Shown: positions 32,837 through 40,353 of the stretch, one piece after another
Layout of the letters: each line of letters starts with the position of its first letter
How positions within the stretch are numbered: position 1 is the stretch's first letter
Origin: an uncultured Nonlabens sp.
GTDB taxonomy: Bacteria > Bacteroidota > Bacteroidia > Flavobacteriales > Flavobacteriaceae
DNA length: 64,000 nt
Assembly: GCF_947495285.1 (NCBI RefSeq)
Contig: NZ_CANLXZ010000018.1
Coordinates: forward strand, 1-64,000
Direction of reading: 5' to 3'
The notes under the pieces: generated by a model
Seen by the model: the letters and a program-made list of their open reading frames with translations, nothing else
What the model was told of the DNA's origin: nothing
Databases searched by the model: none
Translations under genes and position numbers: made by a program

Positions 32837-33868
32837 ATGAAAAAGTATATATTATTTGCACTAGGAATCCTTATGATTTCTTGTACAGAAAATGATATAG
32901 AAAAGGGATATGAACCTATTCTTGTATCTTTTCAAAAACCAAGTAATTTCCCTGATCTTGTTTATAATCTAGATGCAAATCCTTTAACTGAAGACGGTAT
33001 AGCCTTAGGTAAAGCTCTTTTTTACGAAGGAGATTTATCTTCTAATGGGGCAATAGCTTGTGCTTTCTGTCACGAGCAGGCATCAGCTTTTACCCATCAT
33101 GGGCATACTTTAAGTCATGGAGTAAATGGAAACATAGGATTTAGAAACGCACAACCTATTCAGAATTTAGGTTTTCAAAATGCATTTACATGGGATGGAG
33201 CTTCATCACATCTAGATTTACAGCCTATTACTAGTGACCTAGAAATGGGTGAGACTTTATCTAACGTCATAGGTAAATTACAGGCAGACCAAGGTTATAG
33301 AAACATGTTTAGTAAAGCATTTGAAGATGGAGAGATTACCTCTAGCCATCTATTACAAGCCTTATCTCAATTTATGGTGACTATGGTTTCTTCAAATTCA
33401 AAGTATGATAAAGTAGAACGCAATGAAGGAGCGGTCTACACAACTATAGAAGCTGATGGTTTTGCATCTTTTAACCAAAAATGTACAAGTTGCCATGCAG
33501 GTTCTTTGCAAACGGACCAAAGCTACCGCAATAACGGTCTAGCAGTAAACCCTAGATTAAATGATCTAGGAAGATATAACCTATTAGAAATACCTCAAGA
33601 CCTATATAAATTTAAAGTGCCTAGTCTAAGAAACGTAGCAGTTACTTTTCCATATATGCATGATGGTCGTCTGTCAGACTTAGAATCTGTTCTGGATCAC
33701 TATGCCTCAGGTATGGTAGATACTGGCACCATAGATCCATCACTAGTAAAAGCTGACGGTAGTCTAGGTATCGATTTAACAACTTATGAAAAAGAGAGCA
33801 TCATTGCTTTTTTAGAAACATTAACGGATCAAGAATTTTTAAACGACGAGCGCTTTGCAGAATTTTAA
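32837..33868 (+). CDS. MbnH-like diheme cytochrome c peroxidase family lipoprotein
   Basis: A 343-residue lipoprotein (MKKYILFALGILMISCTEND) with two heme c motifs, CAFCH (75-79) and CTSCH (about 220). Further family marks are GALFYEGDLS-type LGKALFYEGDLSSNGAIACA and FKVPSLRNVAVTFPYMHDGR. MbnH/MauG relatives use a bis-Fe(IV)-type diheme centre to oxidise Trp in a partner; the gene next door encodes MbnP. I use the ATG at 32837, which gives a proper lipoprotein signal, not the ATG at 32813. It overlaps the next gene by 14 nt. Confidence 0.92.
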   Translation: MKKYILFALGILMISCTENDIEKGYEPILVSFQKPSNFPDLVYNLDANPLTEDGIALGKALFYEGDLSSNGAIACAFCHEQASAFTHHGHTLSHGVNGNIGFRNAQPIQNLGFQNAFTWDGASSHLDLQPITSDLEMGETLSNVIGKLQADQGYRNMFSKAFEDGEITSSHLLQALSQFMVTMVSSNSKYDKVERNEGAVYTTIEADGFASFNQKCTSCHAGSLQTDQSYRNNGLAVNPRLNDLGRYNLLEIPQDLYKFKVPSLRNVAVTFPYMHDGRLSDLESVLDHYASGMVDTGTIDPSLVKADGSLGIDLTTYEKESIIAFLETLTDQEFLNDERFAEF

Positions 33869-34820
33869 TAAAACTTTCATCACATTATCCATAGGACTAT
33901 TATACTGCATATCTAGTTTTGCGGCTTGCCCACCGCATCTAGAAAAAACATTTTGTGACCTTTGCGGCTGTACTACCTCTAGTGGTAGTTCAGGTTTTGG
34001 AACACTTAATAACATAAGTTTTATAGGGCTGCGTTATATCCACCAGTCCTATGAATCACGAGATGGTATTTTTGTAAATTCACCTACCAGTAAAGAGAAT
34101 TTTAATACCAATCAAATATGGAGTAAAGTACCGCTTTCTAAAAAATTCTCTATAAATGCGATTGTACCTTTTCAAGATTTATCAAGAAAACGTAATACCA
34201 GTTCTGAGCCTATAAGTGGACTAGGCGATGTGACCGTTATAGGCTGGTATCAACATGTATTTTATGAAAAGCCAGAAGGTTATAAAGTGATTTTTGAAAA
34301 CAAAGTTCCCACGGGACATCAACTCAACTTTGGTTTAGGTGTAAAATTACCGACAGGAGAATTTGAAGAAGAACTCACAGATCGTATCAATCCTGGTTTT
34401 CAAGTAGGTACTGGTAGTGTCGATATTCTAGCATCAGTCTCTCATACCTATTCTAAAAATAAGTTAGGAATCAATACACTAGCCACCTATTATTTTAAAA
34501 CAGAGAATAAAAACGAGTACCGATTTGGTAACCAGTTCAGTGTTTCTTCAAATGCGTATTATAATATACCGTTTACTAAATCTGCTTTGAGTCCATTCAT
34601 AGACCTGTCAGCAGATGTTTATGACTCTATCGAGCAGTTTAATGAGCAACTCGTGGATACAGATGGTTATATTTTTAACGGCAGTATCGGTACTGAATAT
34701 AAATTTGATCAATTTGTTTTAGGAGCTAGTTATACATTGCCTCTAGTTCAAGACCTTTTTGGTGGCGATGTAGAATCCCAAAATAAATTTTTACTGTACG
34801 CTAATTTTGTTTTGAACTAA
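33855..34820 (+). CDS. Outer-membrane beta-barrel-like protein of the MbnP/MbnH operon
   Basis: A 321-residue protein with a signal peptide (MQNFNKTFITLSIGLLYCIS). A Cys cluster follows directly (CPPHLEKTFCDLCGCTTSSG), then alternating beta strands ending in a barrel-type C-terminal strand KFLLYANFVLN. It resembles the phenol-degradation/MetA-type transporter-like barrels. The CxxCxC cluster at the mature N-terminus could hold metal. It overlaps the MbnH gene by 14 nt, so it belongs to the copper-type operon. A terminator hairpin follows at 34834. Confidence 0.7.
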   Translation: MQNFNKTFITLSIGLLYCISSFAACPPHLEKTFCDLCGCTTSSGSSGFGTLNNISFIGLRYIHQSYESRDGIFVNSPTSKENFNTNQIWSKVPLSKKFSINAIVPFQDLSRKRNTSSEPISGLGDVTVIGWYQHVFYEKPEGYKVIFENKVPTGHQLNFGLGVKLPTGEFEEELTDRINPGFQVGTGSVDILASVSHTYSKNKLGINTLATYYFKTENKNEYRFGNQFSVSSNAYYNIPFTKSALSPFIDLSADVYDSIEQFNEQLVDTDGYIFNGSIGTEYKFDQFVLGASYTLPLVQDLFGGDVESQNKFLLYANFVLN

Positions 34821-34833
34821 TTATAGAATATAT

Positions 34834-34879
34834 AAAACTTAATCATAGACCTAATTATCAGTTCTGTGATTAAGCTTTT
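34834..34879 (+). terminator. Terminator after the MbnP/MbnH operon
   Basis: The stem CTTAATCATAG/CTGTGATTAAG (one G-U pair) has an 18-nt loop, A-run before and TTTT after, 14 nt downstream of the barrel gene. Confidence 0.65.
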
Positions 34880-34887
34880 ATGTTCAT

Positions 34888-34907
34888 CTCGCTTTCGCGA
34901 AAGCGGA
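34888..34907. repeat. Dispersed palindrome, copy 8 (18/20)
   Basis: CTCGCTTTCGCGAAAGCGGA lies in the spacer just after the operon terminator, with two mismatches at the left end. Confidence 0.9.
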
Positions 34908-35006
34908 ATTATAAAATTTAATTTTCAATAATTATCAACTTATTGTTTTTTGTATTACTGCTTTTTTCAAGTCTTGTAATTTCAGAATAACTTCTTTAAT
35001 CAGAAT

Positions 35007-35537
35007 TTACCAAAATTTCCACCAAAGCTTTTTATCAGCCTTATCTTTTGAAGGAGGATGAACATCGATAATGTGGTGATAATCTTCTTGAGAAATACTA
35101 ATGAATTTATAGGGCAACACACCTGTATCGATCTCTGTTAAATTTCCTTCAAAATCGTAGATAAATGTTTTGTTACTTTCATTTACGATATAAACGTTAT
35201 CACCATGTTCATCTTTGAGATTTGTATAGATCATTAACCACCCACTGTTTTTTAATTTAGAGAATTCATAAAGCTGTGAACTGTTGTAAAAGCCATAAAC
35301 TTTAAAAGAAAACGCATCCAGACCCATAGGGTAATCTAGATAGTTCACAAAGTAATTGAACCGCTCAAAATCAGGTTGATTTTTGAATCTCAAAACAAAT
35401 TTATCATATTCACCTTTCTTTCTATACAACTGTAAACCATGAGCATAACTCGTGTCTTTATATAGATCAACTAAATCATAAATAGCTTTTTCAAGTTTAT
35501 TTTGATTTTTAGTTTGGATAATGATGTAGTTGGACAT
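35007..35537 (-). CDS. Uncharacterised cytoplasmic protein
   Basis: A 176-residue soluble protein without signal or membrane segments. The N-terminus MSNYIIIQTKNQNKLEKAIY suggests an alpha-beta fold; an aromatic-rich middle (ERFNYFVNYLDYPMGLDAFS) and Trp-rich tail KKLWWKFW are notable. No family is recognised. It lies alone between gcvP and the MbnP operon, reading away from the latter. Confidence 0.65.
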   Translation of the reverse strand: MSNYIIIQTKNQNKLEKAIYDLVDLYKDTSYAHGLQLYRKKGEYDKFVLRFKNQPDFERFNYFVNYLDYPMGLDAFSFKVYGFYNSSQLYEFSKLKNSGWLMIYTNLKDEHGDNVYIVNESNKTFIYDFEGNLTEIDTGVLPYKFISISQEDYHHIIDVHPPSKDKADKKLWWKFW

Positions 35538-35580
35538 TGTTTTTATTCTAAAATTTTAAAGTACGATAATTTCTTATAAT

Positions 35581-35616
35581 AAAAAACCGAATCAACTTTT
35601 GTTGATTCGGTTTTAT
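35581..35616. terminator. Terminator after gcvP
   Basis: The stem AAAACCGAATCAAC/GTTGATTCGGTTTT with a short TTTT loop lies 55 nt beyond the gcvP stop and before the start of the 176-aa gene. Confidence 0.85.
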
Positions 35617-35670
35617 ATGAGCGTATTTAAGATTATTGGACTAGTTAACGTCTAATAATCTAAGACCCAG

Positions 35671-38511
35671 TTAATCTAAATATTCTTCCATAGGAGCACA
35701 AGTACACATTAAATTACGGTCTCCATAAGCATCGTCTGCACGACGCACGGTAGGCCAGAATTTATTGTCAGCAATGTAGTCTAGTGCATATGCAGCTTGT
35801 TTTCTAGTGTATGGGAGGTCCCAGTCGTCACTAGTTATCATTTGCAAGGTATGTGGACTGTTCTTAAGAACATTATTAGGCTGGTCTTTAGAACACTCTG
35901 CAATTTCTGCTCTTATAGAAATCATCGCGTCACAAAAACGATCCATTTCTTCTTTAGATTCAGACTCTGTAGGCTCAATCATCATAGTTCCATTTACTGG
36001 AAATGATACCGTAGGAGCATGGAACCCATAATCCATCAATCGTTTTGCGATATCTACCACTTCAATTCCGTTTTCCTTAAATGGACGACAGTCTATAATC
36101 ATTTCATGAGCAGCACGACCTTTCTCTCCTGTAAAAAGACATTCATAACTACCTTTAAGACGTTCTTTAATATAATTTGCATTTATGATTGCATATTCTG
36201 TAGATCGTTTTAAACCTTCGGCACCTAGCATAGCTATGTAACCGTAGGAAATTAGGCAGGCTAGCGCGCTACCGTAAGGTGCAGCACTTATAGGTGTAAT
36301 AGCCTGCTCGCCACCAGTTGAGATAATAGGGTTAGTAGGTAAAAAAGGAACAAGTTGTGGTGCTACACATATAGGTCCTACACCAGGTCCACCGCCACCA
36401 TGTGGTATAGCAAACGTTTTGTGTAGATTAAGGTGACACACATCTGCACCGATGTTACCAGGATTAGTAAGGCCGACTTGTGCATTCATGTTAGCTCCAT
36501 CCATATAAACCTGACCACCATTTTCATGGATAAGTCCTGTAATTTCTTTAATCGCACTTTCATAAACTCCATGAGTAGATGGATACGTAACCATCAGTGC
36601 GCTTAAGTTATCCTTATATTTATTTGCTTTTTCACGTAAATCATCGACATCGATGTTTCCGTTTTCTAGCGCTTTAGTTACAACTACCTTCATACCAGCC
36701 ATTACTGCACTAGCAGGGTTAGTACCGTGTGCGCTAGATGGAATAAGACATATGTTTCTATGTTGATCTCCACGACTGTGGTGATAAGCACGTATAGCCA
36801 TTAATCCAGCAAATTCTCCTTGCGCACCAGAATTAGGTTGTAAGGACGTCCCAGCAAAGCCCGTGCATTCATTTAACTGTATTTCTAACTTCTTCAACAT
36901 TTCTTGATACCCTTGCGCCTGGTCTAGCGGTACAAATGGGTGAATGTTTCCCCATTGCGGATTTGAAAGTGGCAGCATTTCTGCTGCAGCGTTCAATTTC
37001 ATCGTACAAGATCCTAATGCAATCATCGAGTGATTTAAAGCCAGATCTTTACGTTCTAATTTCTTAATATAACGCATCAACTCTGTTTCAGAATGGTAGG
37101 AGTTAAACACATCATAGGTCAAGAAATCTGTCTGGCGTCCTGTACCTAGGTGAGTTTTTTCTAATAATTCTGTGATAGGAGAGAAGTCTTTAGAAACCGC
37201 TTTTGCAAAAGCGGAAACAATATCATTCAAGTCTGCAAGAGATGTAGTTTCATTTAAAGAAACCTGAACCGTGTTTGCATCTGGATAATAGAAGTTGATT
37301 TCTAAATCAAGAGCTTCTTTTTTAACAGTTTCGGCATTTACTTTAAAACTTAAAGTATCAAAGAAGTTTACATTAGTCTGGTAAATACCTAGTTTTTCTA
37401 CAGCGTCTGCTAGGGTTGTAGTTTGTGCATGTAATTTATTTGCAATAAATTTTAAACCACGTGGTCCGTGATACACACCGTACATACCAGCCATAACAGC
37501 TAGTAAAACCTGTGCGGTACAAATGTTAGAGGTCGCTTTATCTCTTTTAATGTGTTGCTCACGCGTTTGTAAAGCCATGCGCAGTGCACGTTTTCCATCT
37601 GTATCTTTAGTAACACCTATAATACGACCTGGAATTTGCCTTTTAAATTCTTCTCGAGTGGCAAAGTATGCTGCATGTGGTCCTCCATAACCTAATGGAA
37701 TTCCAAAACGTTGTGTAGTCCCTACAACAACATCTGCACCCCAATGTCCAGGAGCTTCTAGTAAAACTAAGGACATGATGTCTGCTGCAACTGCTATACG
37801 TATATGGTTTTCTTGGCACTTTTTAGAAAAAGCAGTATAATCTACCACATTACCACTAGCACCAGGGTATTGTAAAAGAATACCGTAATATCCTCCATTT
37901 ACATCTATCTCTTGTGGATTACCTTCTACTAACTCTATACCTAATGGTATAGCACGAGTTTTTAATAGTTCTTTAGTTTGTGGTAAAGCATCTTGATCTA
38001 CAAAGAATTTTATAACATTTTCTTTTTTCTGAGCTCTTTCACGAACGGAATACAGTAGGGTCATAGCCTCTGCAGCAGCAGTAGACTCGTCTAGTAGAGA
38101 AGCATTTGCTAGTTCCATACCGGTTAAATCGGTGATCATGGTCTGGAAGTTTAATAGTGCTTCTAGACGTCCTTGGGCAATCTCTGCCTGATATGGAGTA
38201 TAAGCGGTATACCATCCTGGATTTTCAAGAATGTTTCTTTGGATTACCGCTGGCGTTATAGGTGCATGGTAACCTAAACCTATATAAGATCTAAATTGCT
38301 TATTTTTATCACCCAGTTTTTTAATATGAGATAGAAATTCATACTCACTCATTGCAGGATCTAGCTGTAAATCTTGTTGTAGGCGTATGTTATCTGGGAC
38401 GGTTTCATAAACTAGTTGGTCAATAGAGTCAACTCCTATTCTTTCTAGCATGGGTGCAAGGTCTGCCTTGCGTGGTCCGATATGTCTTAGGGCAAAACGA
38501 TCTGTATTCAT
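35671..38511 (-). CDS. gcvP: Glycine dehydrogenase (decarboxylating), P protein
   Basis: The 946-residue single-chain P protein of the glycine cleavage system decarboxylates glycine with PLP and passes the aminomethyl group to lipoyl-H protein. The PLP-lysine lies in LNLHKTFAIPHGGGGPG (C-terminal half). The N-terminal MNTDRFALRHIGP and SLGSCTMKLN-type motif (ALGSCTMKLNAAAEML) confirm the family. Both halves are fused as in E. coli. About residues 433-445, SAFAKAVSKD is encoded by a palindrome copy at 37196-37215. gcvH and gcvT are not in this window. A minus-strand TATTTTTG lies at 38541-38548. Confidence 0.97.
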   Translation of the reverse strand: MNTDRFALRHIGPRKADLAPMLERIGVDSIDQLVYETVPDNIRLQQDLQLDPAMSEYEFLSHIKKLGDKNKQFRSYIGLGYHAPITPAVIQRNILENPGWYTAYTPYQAEIAQGRLEALLNFQTMITDLTGMELANASLLDESTAAAEAMTLLYSVRERAQKKENVIKFFVDQDALPQTKELLKTRAIPLGIELVEGNPQEIDVNGGYYGILLQYPGASGNVVDYTAFSKKCQENHIRIAVAADIMSLVLLEAPGHWGADVVVGTTQRFGIPLGYGGPHAAYFATREEFKRQIPGRIIGVTKDTDGKRALRMALQTREQHIKRDKATSNICTAQVLLAVMAGMYGVYHGPRGLKFIANKLHAQTTTLADAVEKLGIYQTNVNFFDTLSFKVNAETVKKEALDLEINFYYPDANTVQVSLNETTSLADLNDIVSAFAKAVSKDFSPITELLEKTHLGTGRQTDFLTYDVFNSYHSETELMRYIKKLERKDLALNHSMIALGSCTMKLNAAAEMLPLSNPQWGNIHPFVPLDQAQGYQEMLKKLEIQLNECTGFAGTSLQPNSGAQGEFAGLMAIRAYHHSRGDQHRNICLIPSSAHGTNPASAVMAGMKVVVTKALENGNIDVDDLREKANKYKDNLSALMVTYPSTHGVYESAIKEITGLIHENGGQVYMDGANMNAQVGLTNPGNIGADVCHLNLHKTFAIPHGGGGPGVGPICVAPQLVPFLPTNPIISTGGEQAITPISAAPYGSALACLISYGYIAMLGAEGLKRSTEYAIINANYIKERLKGSYECLFTGEKGRAAHEMIIDCRPFKENGIEVVDIAKRLMDYGFHAPTVSFPVNGTMMIEPTESESKEEMDRFCDAMISIRAEIAECSKDQPNNVLKNSPHTLQMITSDDWDLPYTRKQAAYALDYIADNKFWPTVRRADDAYGDRNLMCTCAPMEEYLD
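37196..37215. repeat. Dispersed palindrome, copy 9, inside gcvP
   Basis: ACCGCTTTTGCAAAAGCGGA. Matched changes at positions 9 and 12 keep the palindrome (TTTTGCAAAA core). It is read on the minus strand as SAFAKAV. Confidence 0.85.
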
Positions 38512-38540
38512 AGTACTTGTATGGTCTATTTAAGATAGTG

Positions 38541-38548
38541 CAAAAATA
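38541..38548 (-). promoter_or_regulatory. Bacteroidetes -7 element for gcvP
   Basis: The minus strand reads TATTTTTG, an exact TAnnTTTG match 30 nt upstream of the ATG at 38511. Confidence 0.4.
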
Positions 38549-38636
38549 GTCGTTTAAGATATCTAAACTAACAAGGGTTAGCCCAGTTTTATAGGTATTT
38601 TTCAACCTTTTTAACCTAGTTATTAACTATGCGCTG

Positions 38637-38644
38637 TAAATTTG
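38637..38644 (+). promoter_or_regulatory. -7 element placed for a leaderless transcript
   Basis: TAAATTTG ends 4 nt before the ATG at 38649. At the SRP RNA promoter in this window the transcript begins about 5 nt after the element, so this mRNA could begin at the start codon itself. Confidence 0.4.
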
Positions 38645-38648
38645 AACC

Positions 38649-39485
38649 ATGAGGTTATTTAAAACCGTTTTAGATTTTTATATACGTAGTAGTTTACATG
38701 TAGCAATTTGCTTTGTAGCCTTGCTGTATGTGTTTCATTGCTACGGTTTTGTAAAATTGAGTAATGAATTTGCTTTGTTAGGTTTTTGCTTTATTATTAC
38801 AGGATATAATTTTATTAAATATGCGACGCTCGTATATGAGAACAAGAGTTTTAAATATAAAAAGAGCATTTTTCTTATCTTTATAATTTGTGCACTAATA
38901 GGGGCTTATTTATTGCTTTTTGAAACTTTACAAGCTTACGTGGTATTGCTTATATCAGGTTTATTGTCCTTATTTTATGTATTACCGTTTTACCATAAAA
39001 AAAGTCTAAGATGGATGTCTATTATAAAAGTAGCTACTGTTGTGGTGGTATGGTGGCTGGTTATAATGGTGTTACCTGTTTATTCAGTGTATTCAGAAAT
39101 TATGAATTTAAACGCTATGGGACAAATTAATTGGACAGCTTATCTCATAAAATCTATAGAGTTGTTTCTCTTTGTATTCAGTTTATTGATTCCGTTTGAG
39201 ATACGAGATTTAAAATATGATGCTCCCAGTTTAAAAACGATACCACAATTAATAGGAATTAGAAAAACAAAATATTTGGGTATTGTATTGTTACTGGTTG
39301 CCTTTTTATTACATCACTTTTACTTCGTACACTATAATTTTCCTTATTATTTTATTCCCTTATTAATTTATGTGATAACCGCCATTGCAATATGGTTTTC
39401 AGATAAATTTAAAGCAGATTATTATGTGAGTTTCTTTGTAGAAGCTATACCAGTTTTATGGCTAGCTTTATACTGGGTGGTATAA
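38649..39485 (+). CDS. UbiA-like polytopic membrane protein
   Basis: A 278-residue membrane protein with about eight or nine helices. The segment LIPFEIRDLKYDAPSLKTIP contains DLKYD, which fits the second Asp motif (DxxxD) of UbiA prenyltransferases, followed by the expected PQLIG-IRKTK. The first motif (NDxxDxxxD) is absent: the matching place reads GYNFIKYATLVYENK. It may therefore be a divergent or non-catalytic relative. A -7 element sits directly before the start codon. Neighbours give no pathway hint. Confidence 0.65.
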   Translation: MRLFKTVLDFYIRSSLHVAICFVALLYVFHCYGFVKLSNEFALLGFCFIITGYNFIKYATLVYENKSFKYKKSIFLIFIICALIGAYLLLFETLQAYVVLLISGLLSLFYVLPFYHKKSLRWMSIIKVATVVVVWWLVIMVLPVYSVYSEIMNLNAMGQINWTAYLIKSIELFLFVFSLLIPFEIRDLKYDAPSLKTIPQLIGIRKTKYLGIVLLLVAFLLHHFYFVHYNFPYYFIPLLIYVITAIAIWFSDKFKADYYVSFFVEAIPVLWLALYWVV

Positions 39486-39511
39486 AAAAAAGAGCTAAAT
39501 AGCTCTTTTTT
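39484..39511. terminator. Bidirectional terminator after the UbiA-like gene
   Basis: The perfect repeat AAAAAAGAGCT/AGCTCTTTTTT with an AAAT loop lies between convergent genes. The stem overlaps the UbiA-like stop codon. Confidence 0.75.
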
Positions 39512-39525
39512 AATATTTGTAGATT

Positions 39526-39774
39526 TTACTTTTTTAAAAACTCTGCAATTCTTTTCTTAATAATATTTTTTTGTGAATCGGACATCGCGACCCATTTAAG
39601 TCTTTTAAGTTTACGCTGGAAGAATTCATTTTTCTTATGAAAAGACTTGCACCTTATGCAATGTCTTTGATGTAATTTATGACGGAAAGTTTCTTTAGAA
39701 TTAAGATCTCCATATTGTTTTCTCGTACTTAAAATACTTGCCTCGTCGCAGTTTATAAAAAATCTACCCATCAA
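39526..39774 (-). CDS. Small zinc-finger anti-sigma-like protein
   Basis: An 82-residue protein with NCDEASILSTRKQYGDLNSK and the H-x3-C-x2-C motif in HQRHCIRCKSF, the pattern of ZAS zinc anti-sigma domains; a conserved Cys also precedes it (INCDEA). It lacks a membrane helix, so it is a soluble or minimal anti-sigma factor. The gene begins 1 nt after the stop of the ECF sigma factor gene, the usual order. The second ATG (MGRFF) may be the true start. Confidence 0.75.
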   Translation of the reverse strand: MMGRFFINCDEASILSTRKQYGDLNSKETFRHKLHQRHCIRCKSFHKKNEFFQRKLKRLKWVAMSDSQKNIIKKRIAEFLKK

Positions 39775-39775
39775 A

Positions 39776-40339
39776 TTAGTTGTCTTTGTGCCATTTATTA
39801 TTCATACATTCCATAAGCTGTACTCTGGCTCTATGAATAATTACCCATAGATTAGACGCTGTGATATCATGTTCCTTACATATAGTTTCAGTTTCTAAAT
39901 TATCTACAGTTTTTTGAACAAATATAGTGGCATATCTCTCTGGTAAACAGGCGATACATTCTTCAAGCGCCTTCCCTAATTCTTGTTGTTCTATAGTGTC
40001 TTCTACATTTGGATTGCGCAAATCCTGAGCCTTTTCTTCCATCCAGTCACCTTCTTGCTCGCTGTTAGAAAGATAGCCCATACGTATTTCGGCTTTTCCT
40101 TTTTTAGAATTTATCTTGCGATAATAATCTATAATTTTACGTTTAAGAATAGAAATTAACCAAGTTCTTTCTGTAGAGTTTCCTTTAAATCTATGCGCGC
40201 TTTTTAAACCTGCTAGAAAAGTTTCAGATACCAGATCTTGTGCCATTATAGGGTCATTAACCCTACTTATGGTAAAATTAAAGAGGTAGTCACCATAACG
40301 GTCCACCCATTTTTCTGGTATTAATTTAACTTCTGGCAT
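39776..40339 (-). CDS. ECF-type RNA polymerase sigma-70 factor
   Basis: A 187-residue sigma factor. Region 2 contains YGDYLFNFTISRVNDPIMAQ and DLVSETFLAGLK then FKGNSTERTWLISILKRKII. Region 4 is the C-terminal helix-turn-helix LPERYATIFVQKTVDNLETE to ASNLWVIIHRARVQLMECM. The linker between the regions is long and charged. The small zinc protein downstream is the probable regulator, released by oxidants or metals as in other ZAS systems. The gene lies 14 nt after dcp on the same strand, so all three may be cotranscribed. Confidence 0.93.
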   Translation of the reverse strand: MPEVKLIPEKWVDRYGDYLFNFTISRVNDPIMAQDLVSETFLAGLKSAHRFKGNSTERTWLISILKRKIIDYYRKINSKKGKAEIRMGYLSNSEQEGDWMEEKAQDLRNPNVEDTIEQQELGKALEECIACLPERYATIFVQKTVDNLETETICKEHDITASNLWVIIHRARVQLMECMNNKWHKDN

Positions 40340-40353
40340 TTTAGTAAACTGTT

